Source: Elmis aenea (Eukaryota; Arthropoda; Insecta; Coleoptera; Elmidae). Taken from it: a DNA stretch of 64,000 nt. Location: assembly GCA_947652605.1 (NCBI GenBank), contig CANTFG010000166.1, positions 186,001 through 250,000 of the forward strand, written 5' to 3'. A model generated the notes under the pieces. It saw only the letters and a program-made list of their open reading frames with translations. It had not been told where the DNA came from and searched no databases. The position numbers and the translations under genes were made by a program. Of the stretch, positions 43,301 to 53,491 are shown in pieces. The first letter of the stretch is position 1. Each line of letters begins with the position of its first letter.

Positions 43301-46300
43301 CTTTATCGTGTTATAAGGGTTACCAACACTGTCGTTTGGACATTTGGCGATTGTTCTTCTAAAAGTCTTCGGCTCTAAATTTTGTTAAAATTTTGGGTAA
43401 AAAAAAGGTTCTTGACTTGGTGACTTTAAAAAAACGGGTTCAAATAAACCCGAAATATTGGCAAAGATAACAAGGGTTTTCTAGTTAATGCCCTAGAGTT
43501 AACCCTACATTACTTTTGACCACACTACCGTTAAAATTATTCGATTAAATGTACACTGTGTATAACTTTTGCATGGGGTTATACAGTATAATCAAAACAA
43601 ACTTGTAATTATGCAGGGTTCTGAGTGTAACCAAACCATCAATTTAATTTTCTGATATAACATACTGTAAACTGTAAATTATTAAATTAAAGAGGGGTAG
43701 GTACCTAATTTTTAAATGTACCATATAAAATAAAGTTATTACTAGGATTGTAATGCCAAATAAAATTAAGAGAAGAGGTCGCCCACACAGATCTGGTTTG
43801 AATTCAATTGGCACACCAAGACGCAAGTCCCAACCTCCACAAAAAAAGAAAAAAAATATTATAAATTTAAAAAGGACTTTAGTATTTGTATTGTTAATAT
43901 ATATGATAATCATTATTTTTCTATAATTGTATACCTATAATTTCAAAAATGGCCTGGACAATTCCTACGATGACCATGTACGCTTGTTTCTTATAACCGC
44001 TAAATATCTAGAATGCCCTCCATTAAGCAATAACTTAAAAATGGTGCGCTAAATAAAAGTACGGATCGACATCCATGACTTTTATATAATTGACGACAAC
44101 CTGGGGTGAAACCCGCGCACGGTCCGTGCGGCTGCCATATCGTTTCAGCTATAAACCCCGTTGTCTGTGACGTCAGCCGGGCATGAAACCCGCGCTAGGT
44201 CCGTGTAGGGTACCTTAATAAACAGGGTATGGTCAACCAGGAACAAGTTTCTATTGGCTGAGGTGTATATACGGTCGAGTTTCGCTTGCTGCTAGGCTGA
44301 GACCTCCAGATTTCAAATAAATAGTATGGAGCGCATAGGGAAATATTCATATATTATTTTTTTCTTGCGTGTTCAGAGTGTTTAAGTGTGTTCTAAGACT
44401 TTAAAAGACATTAGTGATAGTTGTGTAAGTTATTACAATACGTAAATTTCATAAGTTAAGTTAAATACAATTATTTTTTTTATTTTTAAAAAATGTGCGA
44501 TGTATTATTGGTCTACATCGAACTTAATAGCAATGATTGGGATTAATAATGTAATTTTGTGATAAAATATGAAATTAAATTGATGAATCTATACTTTTCA
44601 GTTGCTCATTGGACATTAAAAAATACGTTCATCATGACGTCTTGTGTTATATTCCTTACCAGCCTACAACCCATGACACGCGGCGTGTGTCATGGGTTGC
44701 ATGCCTACCATGGAAATACGCGCTCCGTAAATGTTTTTTAAACATTAATAGCTAATAACAATTGTTAATCCTTCGTTTTACTCATTTTTTAATCGCTATA
44801 CTTATTATTGCATCTATTTCTGCACGCCAATTAAGTTTTTACCTACAAATTTCGTTTAAAAATTGAGTTATTAAAAGAAATTCTATATAATCCCATAGCG
44901 GCTATTAGAAATTTGGAGGGTTTGTGAAGCGTGGCCATACCCTGTTATATAGTGGTACCCTAGGTCCGTGCGGGCAGTCACTTCGTTATAATTTACGGAG
45001 ATGGCAATAGTGCCACATCAAAAAGAGAAACACCCTGTGCAGCTCAAAATATTCAAGTTGCTGTTACTTTTTATCGTATTTGACCGATGCCAGTGGCAGT
45101 TTTTTTTAGCACAAACATAAAATCACTTACTTTAGAAGACAATGTAAGCAACAAGTAACAGCAAAGTGGGGCGATACAATTGATCCAGAGCATCGAGCGG
45201 TTTGATAACTATCGGTATCTACAAGCGTTACCTAAAAGGAGATAATTCACAATTGTTGTGGGAAATTTATTTAAAGACAACTTCAGGTAATTTTACTTAC
45301 AGCGAATTTGACAGCTTTTTCGTCTATGTTTGGAAGTTCTACCGGAGGAACACTACCATCAGTAGGTGGTCCTAAAAAAGTGTTCAGGTATAGATTCATT
45401 TCATTAGCTTTTTTATACACGTGCCATGAACCTTTTTTAAAACATTATAGTATCACTGAGTGTGAGTAGGACTTAGAACGGGATAAAAATTGTATCTATA
45501 ATTTAAACTTCTTTGTAGCTCTTACCGTTTACCAGATCCCAATAGTGGCCCTTCTATGTGGACCACCTTGTATACGGGGTAGGCCAAAAGTATTTTAGCA
45601 CAATGGTAACAGTTAAAATAAAAGTTTTATAAAAAATATTTTTTATAAAAACTGTTCAGCAAATTGTTAGCTACATTTTGGCGTACGGGTGTACCCAATT
45701 CGATGGGATTACATGGGTATCTCGCTCAATAGTCAAGAAGGAAAAACGGTTAAATTGCCAAAAATGTGCAGTTTTTTTGAGACAAACTAAAGGATTAACA
45801 ACAATATAATCAGAATTAGCAGTTATGTAGTGTATTGTTGTTTATTTTACGATCAAATATTTGCAATGTTTATCTCAACAACAAATTAATTAACCCTAGT
45901 GACTTGTACTACATGAGTTTTAATAGGTTTACGCATCGTTTTTTTTTTGTTTCACATCCTGTTTAAAAAAAAAACTAAAAAAACTTTAGCAACTGTCGGA
46001 TTGTTGAAAATAACTTCATAAACCCCTATACAGGGTGTCACAGATTACGCTTTCAGCATGGGGATCTCGCTTATTATAAGAGATTCAGGTTTGTTTAAAT
46101 TCCATAGTATGAAAGAATACACAATCTATTTTTTAAAGTTCAAAACTTCTCGTACTTCAGATGTTATGCAAAAAATATGAAAATGTTGAATTTCTTTTTT
46201 CTCTCATAAACTTTTTGTCCTAATCATTAGATCAACTCTATTTGTACCTTCCGAAGGTAGAAATTCGACAATTTCATATTTTTTTGCTATAACATCTGAA

Positions 46301-49300
46301 GAACGAGGAGTTTTGAACTTTTATAATTAAATTGTGGCTTCTCTCATACTAAGGAATAATTCATCAAGCGAAACTGTACAGGGTGGACCAAATTCGAATG
46401 TTTTACGTGGTATCTCGGTTACCGTGATAGATAGCGAAAATCTGATTTTGGTCTCTTGGGCTATTTTTTTGAGAAAATAACGCCTGTGCAATCAGATTTT
46501 TTCTATCGCATTTCATTTTGGCACTACAGACGAAAATTGAAATTTCATCATTTTTGAAAATTTGCTGTAACTTCTTTATTTATTAAATTAGAACAAATGT
46601 TATATAGGTTTTTTTATACAGATTTTTATGCTTAATTTAAAAGCAAAAGACATTTTTTATAGCCTCCTTAACTTTCGAGATATGGAGTTAACTTACATTT
46701 TTTTTAAATAGAAACCCTAGTTGGCCATGACTTTATGTGAAAGAGTATTTTTTTGGCTTTTTAAAAATATATAGTTTTATATATTTGTTGCAAAACATAG
46801 CCAAGATATGGCCAATTTTGTAATAATTCGATTATCAAAGTTAGCCATGATTTCGTAAACAAGCGATGTTTGCAATTTCAATTTCAATTTCAGCAAATGA
46901 CAGCATGTTGCGAATTTCGTCGTACAAACGCGTGCGGCTCTCGAATGGCCGTTAGGACAACTCGAATACCTTTGTGAAGTGTGCGAGTGTCATTTGGCAC
47001 ACATTTTAAGATTGTACTGGTGTTAAATTTGCTTAAAACTAATCTACTAAAAAAGCGAATTATCTGACATGCAGTTTTAACAACTGTCACATTTTTGACA
47101 TTTGAAAATACGTTCAAAGGATCTTGTCACATATCATGTTGTATGGGATGGGCTCTTACTAGATGTTTTGATAACTATAGCAACCAATAGTAACACAAAA
47201 TTATAATTTTTTATTTTCATAGTTTTCCAAATTAATGGGCTTCAACAATTACAGAAATTACAAAATCGCGCCATGCGCACTTTTTAAAGTGTACAATTCA
47301 TTCCCCTATCAAGATTATGTTAAATACACTTCAATTTATGAATATTAATCAGAGAATAATATTTAGAACATTAGAGCTAGTTTTAAAAATTAAATTACAA
47401 AAAACACCAAAATATCTGTATGAAAATGTAAAATTAATCCATAAAATCCACAGTTATAAACTAGAAATAGGTTTGATTTCGTTATAGAGAAATGTACTAA
47501 AAGTTAAACTGCTCGTTCGTTATTTTATCAAGGTTTTAAAATATTTAATAATGTGCCGCATCAAGTCAAAATTTGTAATAATTAGAAGAAGGGTATTAAA
47601 TTAATTAAGGAATACGTATTAAAACGCTATGAAACTATTATTTTAGATATTTAGAATTTAGAAGATTTTTAAATTTTTATTTTGTTTCAATTTATTTTAT
47701 TTTTATTATATTTACTATCACCTATGTAAATTATGTTACAATGTAATAGCAATTGCTAAATGAAGCTAACTTACTTACTTTAATTATTTTTCGACGAAAA
47801 TCCATTATTTTAATAATATAATAATAATGTAATTTATTTTAGCGATTTGTTAATTATGTTTACATTTTATAACATGTACAATGTACATATACAGGGTGTT
47901 TGAAATTCGAGTTTAGGCATGGGGATCTCGCTTATTATAATAGCTAGAGTATAGGTTTAAATTTGGCAAAGTTGTTCAATTCGATGCTTATTGATAATCC
48001 AAAGAGAAATTGGAAATATCTCAAACGGTATCCGAGAAAATAAGGAAACACTGGAAAGTCCATTTTTGAAAATCGTTTGTAACTCCTTTGGAGTTTGAAA
48101 TATTTTAAATGTGTAAAAAAGTTGCCCAAGCAACTTTTTAAGCCGAATAGGATTATGGTCACAAAATTTTCCTAGATCGATTCGTTTTTGTTTTAGACAA
48201 CCAACTTTTTTTTCTCTTATGGGCAGCAAATTGCGTTTTTCTTCGTTATTAAAGTTCATTTTTACGACTAACAGGCCTTCAAAACTTTTAGTTTGTTGAT
48301 CGGTTGTCATGGAAACAACATAAACTACAATGACCGGCCTACCTGATTTATAATGATTATTGTTTAAAACGTATTTTTTTAAATTTGACAATGAAAGAAA
48401 AAGTAAAATACCATGTGTGATACATCAATGGATTCAGAAAAATAAATGCTATTTGATTATGTAAATAACAAAAATTGCGCCCATAAGAAAAAACAAAGTT
48501 GTTTGTCATAAAACAAAAACGAATCGATCTAGGAAAGATTTGTGACCACCATCCGATTCGGCTTAAAAAGTTGCTTGGGCAATGTTTTAACACATTTGAA
48601 ATATTTCAAACTCCGAAATAGTTATAAACGATTTTCAAAAATCGTATTTTCCGGTTTTTCCCAATTTTCTCGGATACCGTTTGAGATATCTCCAATTTCT
48701 CTTCGGATTATTAATGAGCACTAAATTTAGCAACTTTGCCGAATCTAAACCTATATTCTACCTATTATAATAAGCGAGATCCCCATGCTTAAACTCGAAT
48801 TTCAAACACATTGTATAAATATATAAAATTTAAAACTTTTTCTTAATATAACTACTAAGCTTACGTCTAAACCTACAATATTAGTTTCACTTTTAACCCT
48901 AGGTTTACACCATTGAGGTACACGGGTAATTTTTTCGTTTTAACTAATTTGATTTTTTGTGTTCGGGGCGATTTAGGACCCTGAACGTCTCTGACATCTT
49001 AAATCTGCATGTTGTACACATAATGTAAAAATTTAAAATGAATTACGTTTTTAGATTTTTAGTAAAATCATTTTGAATTATTTTTATACGCCGTTTACCG
49101 TTAGGGTACCCGGGTACTAAACGTTATGTACAAGGCGCCGCGTCGCGCGGCTTGGTATTTGAGCTGTCGGACGCACTTTTCATTTGTTTTGACTCTGTTG
49201 CGAGTAAGAATTCAGTTTCAATAAAGTTAGATTAGTGAAGTGAACAATGATTAGTTTTGTAATTATGGATAACAAAGTAGCTGGACCATCAAACGCAACA

Positions 49301-50930
49301 GGTCAATTGCCATGGTATGTTGTTTGTGTACTTTTGTTTTTTTGAAATAGATTTCTTGTATTTATTCCATCCTTAGTAAAAGAAGACATGGCGATGGTGA
49401 CAATAAAAAAAGCGTTCCCGGGAACTCGAAACGTATGGCATTACGGGAACGGTATGCATACAGGGTGTCACACAAAAAACGCCGCAAGCTGTAACTCCGT
49501 TGTTTGTGGTCCGATTTTGGTGAACAAAAAGTAAATGAAATGACTCCTCAAATACTATAAACTGAATTGGATTTAAATTTTTTTCCAACTTGAAATTAAA
49601 TGTCAAACGATAGTCAATTTTTTTTTTCAAATAGCACCATCTATTTTTTTTACTTAATCTGGTAGACACTTTTTTTCTGAATTCAATGATGTAATCATAA
49701 GTTAATTTTAGTGCAAAACTAATAAGAAATGAAAAATAAAAGTTTAATTAAAATAGGTTAGGTTTCACAAAATTTTCAAGCGTGCCGTGGAAAACAAAAA
49801 AAATCAACAAATATCATTTAAACGTCAGTGTGGTATTTTATAATTGTTTTTTAATAATTTTAATTGTAATATTTTAGAATGACAAATTTTTTTGAATAAA
49901 AATGTTTTTGAATAATAAGTTGAATAATAAATGTTTATGAATAACAAATGTTGAATAACAAATGTTTTTGAATAATAAATGTGATAGATTAATAAATTTT
50001 ATACAATAATAAATATTTTCCTAAATGAAAATCGAGACATTTATAGTATCATTTGAAAAATACTATATTTTCATCACAAAATGGAAGTACCCGGGTACCT
50101 TAACAGTAAACGAAGGGTGAAAAATTGACCGGTAAACCTAGGGTTAAGTTCACTTGATAGATCGTTTCTAGTCGGATAGTTATAAGGTTATAACCATCAC
50201 AGTTTTGGGTTTTATGTTATATTTTAACAAAGAATTTGAAAGCAGGTTATTTTGTGAATATCACATTGAAAATGGACCTCCCGTCGAATGTACTATGAAA
50301 GTTTATTCAAGTCGTTTTAAGTTAATGCTCACAAAATAAAGATTTTTCATCGAAAAATAATAGGAGTAAAACACAATTAGACAAGTTATAAACTGTCGAT
50401 TACTACAGCGATCGTGTTTTGTTTAGTCAAATACGATTTTGTAAGAAATAATAAGTAACCTTTAAAACATTTTTTTTATTTAACACTAAAAAAAATTTAT
50501 ATAGGTAAAAAGGAAAAAAAAACTTTATCAATTCATGTAAAAAAAAAAACAAGCTTGCTATTTAAAATAACATGAGGATCGCTTGTCAGTTGCACAAAGT
50601 TGGCAAAAAAAAGTACGTCAAAATGTAGCTAACAATTTGCCATACACTTTTCATGTAAGACATTTTTGCATAGAGCTTGTATTTATCCCGTTGCCATACT
50701 GTTACCATACTTTTGGCCCGTAAATTATATTTGCATAATGATTGTACATGTTGAAACAAGCAATATATTAATCTAATAGAACCCATAAAACAGAGGCGCT
50801 TACGAGTTATCTTCAACTGTACTGTACAAAATTGTGTAAGACATATTTATGTATAAAATATTTGTGTTTAAAACTCACCAGCAGATACGACGGCAAAACA
50901 AAATATTAAAACACTTAGTAGCAGTATCAT
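34160..50930 (-). CDS. Secreted serine protease homologue (pseudo-protease), 7 exons
   Basis: Spliced CDS of 834 nt in exons 50879-50930, 45301-45371, 45131-45231, 41428-41596, 40790-40909, 37429-37575 and 34160-34333, all GT-AG, with phases 1,0,2,0,0,0 that join without a stop. The 277 residues begin with a signal peptide (MILLLSVLIFCFAVVSA). A chymotrypsin fold follows: CSGSIVSP (Cys55), His71-Cys72, Asp126 in YDIGLVQ, cysteines 192 and 207, Cys219 and Cys243, and a C-terminal SKWLR helix. These correspond to the standard S1-family disulphides 42-58, 168-182 and 191-220. The Ser195 motif GDSGGP is TDYGSS, so Ser is replaced by Tyr223 and no proteolysis is expected. Such homologues often act as cofactors or binding proteins in immunity, digestion or reproduction; which applies here is unknown. 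TAAHC is TCCLHC, one residue longer. Confidence 0.85.
34671..35857. mobile_element. Giant palindrome, TA-target family D, in intron 6
   Basis: CAGGGTGTATCTGAACGATG on the left and a decayed ...GTTCAGAAACTCTCTG on the right, flanked by TA. Arms of over 500 bp fold around about 35240-35290. No ORF spans it. Confidence 0.8.
36048..36260 (-). pseudogene. Gag-like ORF fragment in intron 6
   Basis: 70 codons from MSEHESIIMSVDDIIANAVK to VVVGKLSD, including PNFYGSPESDIDLWFS. Near-identical to 5070-5244 in the inverted duplicate. Probably the start of a retroelement gag; weak evidence. Confidence 0.35.
36261..37428. other. Rest of intron 6: AT-rich with element debris
   Basis: 36700-36745 (GGGGTGCGACAGTAAAACTG then CACCCGGTA) resembles the terminus of family M at 56381. 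No exon with splice support. Confidence 0.4.
37429..37575 (-). CDS. Protease homologue exon 6
   Basis: Acceptor TTTGTTTTAG|AGC, donor CTG|GTATGT, 49 codons from SFVTKREESVWFGKVKYNDK to MGERNCL. It contains the paired cysteines 192 and 207 and ends two residues before the active-site motif, a common intron position in this family. Confidence 0.85.
37640..37990. other. GC-rich island in intron 5, origin unknown
   Basis: CpG-dense (GTCGCGATCGCGTCCGCG at 37626-37643; CGACGTCGGAG near 37911) in an AT-rich intron. A 76-codon minus ORF (37756-37986) has no recognisable pattern. Could be an old LTR or promoter. Confidence 0.3.
38300..38800. mobile_element. Family I element remnant
   Basis: GGGTGCCCCAGATAACATTT with TTATTATAAGAGAT... 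follows the arm of the family I element at 46031-46376. Only one end is present. Confidence 0.4.
39017..39217 (+). pseudogene. Unidentified 66-codon ORF
   Basis: Opens MTRNYRNLEINLKEHGFFEK and closes TIKLHNGTIKF. Composition is protein-like (charged, with an alanine-rich helix AVAMAKNVASQLVKF) but I do not recognise it. It lies just before a LINE remnant in the same orientation. Confidence 0.25.
39290..39850 (+). pseudogene. Jockey-type LINE remnant (pre-RT and RT start)
   Basis: Patches across frames read SSWARSDAEEAGVFAEHL, then L-N-P-K-K-A-P-G-Y-D-L-I-T near 39720-39760, then YNVILRTEHS. These are the conserved blocks before and at the start of Jockey-clade reverse transcriptases. Many stops and frameshifts. 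Confidence 0.6.
40029..40547 (+). repeat. Possible solo LTR in intron 5
   Basis: TGTCGGGCGGAATTGGACCC ... TAGTTTACCGCGACA begins TG and ends CA, with an AATAAA at about 40440 followed by GAGAAGCTCC-type sequence seen in insect Ty3 LTR ends. No target duplication was found, so this is tentative. Confidence 0.35.
40790..40909 (-). CDS. Protease homologue exon 5
   Basis: Acceptor TCTACAG|ACC, donor CAC|GTAAGT, exactly 40 codons: TVDRFTYGPDVRPARI, then TKETLFYKPFINKT, then MLLSSLQSEH. 'F...V.PARI' matches the S1-family segment after DIAL (f...v.pi.L). Confidence 0.85.
41254..41351 (+). promoter_or_regulatory. Strong arthropod-type core promoter and start codon, antisense in intron 4
   Basis: TATATAAG (41254-41261), initiator TCAGTCA with A at 41282 (28 bases on), and GGCCACCATGC start context at 41316. 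The open stretch MHTVTAAKLHRL then meets TAG. A short first exon with a weak donor (CCT|GTAGGC) is possible. No downstream exon was identified. Confidence 0.4.
41428..41596 (-). CDS. Protease homologue exon 4 (aspartate region)
   Basis: Acceptor ACTGTTTCAG|T, donor CAG|GTATTT. After the shared Asn75 codon it runs from DNKEQKTPND to MYDSVYDIGLVQ. YDIGL is the counterpart of the conserved DIAL block with the catalytic Asp. The plus-strand ORF over the same bases is a shadow. Confidence 0.85.
41620..43750. other. Intron 3, distal part: lone hAT-like ends, no gene
   Basis: CAGTGGTGCGCAAC at about 41631 and CAGGGATGGGGAGTCGG at about 41662 are single hAT-type termini. ACACCCTGCA at 42778 is a lone palindrome-family end. 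Otherwise AT-rich. Confidence 0.4.
43753..43926 (+). CDS. Unrecognised 57-codon basic ORF
   Basis: MPNKIKRRGRPHRSGLNSIG, then a Lys-rich run and a hydrophobic tail (TLVFVLLIYMIIIIFL). The RRGRP core resembles an AT-hook. It may be the frayed end of a transposon protein. Antisense to, and inside, intron 3 of the protease homologue. Confidence 0.2.
   Translation: MPNKIKRRGRPHRSGLNSIGTPRRKSQPPQKKKKNIINLKRTLVFVLLIYMIIIIFL
44206..44960. mobile_element. DNA element with TAGGGTACC ends and 9-10 bp duplication
   Basis: TAGGTCCGTG stands immediately before (44196-44205) and after (44961-44970) the element. Ends TAGGGTACCTTAATAAACAG and the inverse CTGTTATATAGTGGTACCC pair, then CAGGGTATGGTCA pairs with TGGCCATACCCTG. 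A 9-10 bp duplication suggests a Mutator-like or unclassified DNA transposon. No transposase. Confidence 0.6.
44667..44699. other. Perfect 13-bp-arm hairpin
   Basis: CAACCCATGACAC (44667-44679) and GTGTCATGGGTTG (44687-44699) with a 7-base GC loop, at the centre of the 44206 element. Confidence 0.6.
45131..45231 (-). CDS. Protease homologue exon 3 (histidine region)
   Basis: Acceptor CTCCTTTTAG|GTA, donor AAA|GTAAGT. Reads VTLVDTDSYQTARCSGSIVS then PHFAVTCCLHCLL. It is separated from exon 2 by a 69-bp intron, a typical short insect intron. Confidence 0.85.
45301..45371 (-). CDS. Protease homologue exon 2 (propeptide / mature N-terminus)
   Basis: Acceptor CTTTTTTAG|GA, donor GCT|GTAAGT. Completes Gly18 and reads PPTDGSVPPVELPNIDEKAV then KFA. 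The usual IVGG activation tetrapeptide is absent, in line with a non-catalytic protein. Confidence 0.8.
45372..46030. other. Start of intron 1 with family G remnant
   Basis: 45690-45995 matches family G (CAATTCGATGGGATTACATG). 45577-45598 (GGGGTAGGCCAAAAGTATTT) matches the end at 51525. Confidence 0.45.
46031..46376. mobile_element. Family I palindromic element
   Basis: CAGGGTGTCACAGATTACGC at 46031 beside TA. The opposite arm (TAACATCTGAAG ... AGCGAAACTG) ends at 46376, where a family H element begins. Confidence 0.55.
46379..46870. mobile_element. Family H element, single arm
   Basis: CAGGGTGGACCAAATTCGAA at 46379. Continues like the left arm of the full copy at 53492-54704 and stops near the loop. 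Confidence 0.6.
47225..47650 (+). pseudogene. LINE C-terminal remnant
   Basis: LQQLQKLQNRAMRTF, then MLNTLQFMNINQRI, then KTPKYLYENVK in shifting frames. This is the thumb/post-RT region of Jockey/CR1-like LINEs (Q-N-x-x-x-R...L-x-x-x-x-R...P-x-Y-L). Sense strand is opposite to the host gene in whose intron 1 it lies. Confidence 0.55.
47892..48813. mobile_element. Family E palindromic element, full copy
   Basis: CAGGGTGTTTGAAATTCGAG to ...CTCGAATTTCAAACACATTG, flanked by TA. Arms of about 430 bp; the centre includes TGTCATGGAAACAACATAAA. No intact ORF. Confidence 0.75.
48897..50143. mobile_element. piggyBac-like TTAA element, family B copy 2
   Basis: TTAA (48893-48896 and 50144-50147) flank CCCTAGGTTTACACCATTGA and the inverse ...GGTAAACCTAGGG. 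1247 bp. Holds the empty TA site at 50061-50062 and the same short ATG-led stretch as copy 1 (near 49266). Inserted in intron 1. Confidence 0.8.
50148..50868. other. Rest of intron 1: AT-rich, no further exon
   Basis: 50600-50720 is the inverse of the element piece at 45577-45690 (CAAATTGTTAGCTACATTTT; CCAAAAGTAT). Confidence 0.4.
50879..50930 (-). CDS. Protease homologue exon 1 (signal peptide)
   Basis: Encodes MILLLSVLIFCFAVVSA plus the first base of a Gly codon. The hydrophobic core and small residues before the end (VSA) fit a signal-peptidase site. Donor CTG|GTGAGT. Confidence 0.8.
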
Positions 50931-50941
50931 GTTTCAGTTGC

Positions 50942-50976
50942 TAATGAATATTGTCGACAAATTTCACTCTTAAATA
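50942..50976 (-). promoter_or_regulatory. Core promoter of the protease-homologue gene
   Basis: On the minus strand TATTTAAG (50976-50969) is followed 31 bases later by an arthropod initiator-like TTCATTAG, start A at about 50945. The ATG is only about 15 bases further on. Confidence 0.5.
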
Positions 50977-50979
50977 CTA

Positions 50980-52155
50980 TAAGCAATTAGTTAAAAATAA
51001 AGTTATTGGTTAATTAAAATGGCATTGTTAATAATTAGTTCATTGTTGTTCGCTAAAGGTTTTAAAAATTTTATAGTGTTTTTACATACTCCACGTATGT
51101 TCCAATTAACTTAGCAATTAAAATGTATAGTAATATTTTATTTAATGTACCCAAAGTAAACTTTAATTTTTACAGGCCCGGATTTAGGTCGATTGGATCA
51201 TTTCAACTTTCAACCCAATCTTGCTGAAAGGGTTGAAACAATTTAAAAACATACAATATAGATAAAACAATACAATAGCAATAAAATTGATATTGTTTAA
51301 TGATTTGATTGAAAGAATTGTACTGATTTTAAAAGTAAACAATGCACAACCATCTTAATTTTATAAGTAAACAGTTGTAAAACGATATTTTAGCTCTCTG
51401 TAGCTTTTTTTTCATCCAAAAAGTTCCTCATGAAAAAATCACAAAGTTTATATTAACGAAATGTTATATTTCTGTGTTTAAATATGTACCTATATATGTA
51501 TATTTTTTTCAGTTCGTTAATGTACAGGGTAGGCCAAAAGTATGGACAAACTGCTGTAACGGCGTAAATACAAGTTGTATATATAAATGTTCTTTAATAA
51601 ATAGCATATTATGGCAGATTATACATTTTTGAAAAGCTAAAAAAATGCTCTTTTATATAAAGTTGTAATTCTCGTTAACCTTTATAAACTGTTCTTATTA
51701 TTAATTAAACTACAGAAATAATAAAATATTATTTGACGGTATTCTTAAAAATATCAAGCATAGGTTTTTTTTTAAACAGCCCAAGTTGCCATAGTTACTA
51801 CTTCCATATTGACGTCACACGCCCAATTTATAATCCCTATCCAAATTTTTGATTTGCTGTAGTTGACTCTTTTCTATGTAAGTTTCATTAACAGTTTTTC
51901 AAAAGAGTCAACTATAGTCTTTTTCAGAGCCAGGGAATTAAATAAAATGAAGTATGTTCACAAATGCATCTTACATTTTTCTATGTACCCAAAATTATAA
52001 TCTGTGTTAACCCTTTCAATACGGTATTTGAAAAATAAGGTTTTCAAATATTTTCGGTAATATTTTGGCTAAATGAAGTATAAAAAGAAGATTTATTGCA
52101 AAAAAAAATTTGTTTCAAACAGATTCTCTTGGAGAAGGTGGTACATATACGAGTA
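50980..52155. other. Upstream flank of the gene, AT-rich
   Basis: A lone element end CAGGGTAGGCCAAAAGTATG at 51525. No ORF with pattern. Confidence 0.4.
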
Positions 52156-52197
52156 TGTACCACTAGGGTTATATGTGGTTATAGTGTGGTACATATA

Positions 52198-53485
52198 CCG
52201 GGTGTAAATGAAGTGTGGTACACCCCCTTTTTTTTCTTTAGTTTTGATTTTATATAAATGAAAATTTAGTCATATGATATGTGCAAAAACCTGGCTTTTT
52301 GAGCCGTTACACACATTTGTTCCACTTCCGGTTTCGCCGGAAATGACCCCAACTTTGTTATTTTAAATGGAACACCCTGTATATTTTTACATTTTTGGGA
52401 AGAGGAAGCGATTTTGGATACAAATGCACTATTTTGGTTAATTTTTATAACCTCAAATTTTTTTTTAAACAAAATTTAGTTTTTTATTAAGGGTGCCGTG
52501 ACCTGCACAAATTGATTTTTATTATGTCAACAATTGTCCAAAAAACATTTTTGTAAATTTTAAATGACATTTAGGTTACTTTAATCGGCTTTGAAGGTTG
52601 CGCAATCGGTTTTTTGACAAAAAGTCAATTTTTTTAAATGGAACCATGCTGGTACTGGCGGTTATTTAAATGGAGCATCTTCTAACGAATCCATCGATAC
52701 CAATAACTTGTATTTTTGTTAAGAGTTTGCTTCAAAAACTTCATTTTATTGTGAAAATTTATCAAGAGATCCTGTTAATCGCAGTACACTGTGCATAACG
52801 ACAACAAAACAAATGATCGTTGTTTTATGTTTAACTACTATAGTCATTTAATTAAAAAGTCTAAAAATTTTGGTAATCATTTTTACATAATTAGATTACT
52901 GCGATTTTGAGGATCTCTTAATAAATTTTCACAATAATTTGAAATTTTTGAAGCAGACTCTTAACAAAAATACAAGTTATTTGTGTCGATGGATTCGTTA
53001 GAAAATGCTTGATTTAAATAACCGCTAGTACCAGCATGGTTCCATTTAAAAAAATTGTTTTTTTGTCAAAAAACCGATTCCGCAACCTTCAAAGCCAATT
53101 AAAGTAACCTAAATGTCATTTAAAATTTACAAAAACGTTTTTTGGACAATTTTTGACATAATAAAAATCAATTTGTGCAGGTCACGACACCCTTAATAAA
53201 AAACTACATTTTGTTTTAAAAAAATTTTGAGGTTATAAAAATTAACCAAAATAGTGCATTTGTATCCAAAATCGCTTCTTCTTTCCAAAAATGTAAAAAT
53301 ATACAGGGTGTTCCATTTAAAATAACAAAGTTGGGGTCATTTCCGGCTAAACCGGAAGTGAAACAAATGTGTGCATGTGCTTAAAACGCCCGGTTTTTTG
53401 CACATATCATATGTCTAAATTTTCATTTAATTAAAATTAAAACTAAAGAAAAAAAGGGGGTATACCACACTTCATTTACACCCGG
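52198..53485. mobile_element. Giant palindrome, family K
   Basis: CCGGGTGTAAATGAAGTGTG and its inverse ending CACCCGG at 53485, with TA on both sides. Arms of about 600 bp fold around 52800-52880. Each arm also contains an outward-facing GGAACACCCTGTA end (52370; inverse at 53305). Confidence 0.8.
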
Positions 53486-53491
53486 TATGTA

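Larger units (their letters stand above)
43930..45130. other. Intron 3, proximal part around the 44206 element
   Basis: Direct repeat of AACCCGCGC(A/T)-GGTCCGTG at about 44110-44130 and 44186-44205. Lone CACCCTGTG at 45031. Confidence 0.35.

Noticed and set aside
34160..50930. Cystatin-like identity for the secreted protein
   Set aside because: Once exons 3, 4 and 7 were found, the DIGL, C-x-x-D-Y-G and disulphide pattern fit a trypsin-fold homologue, not cystatin.
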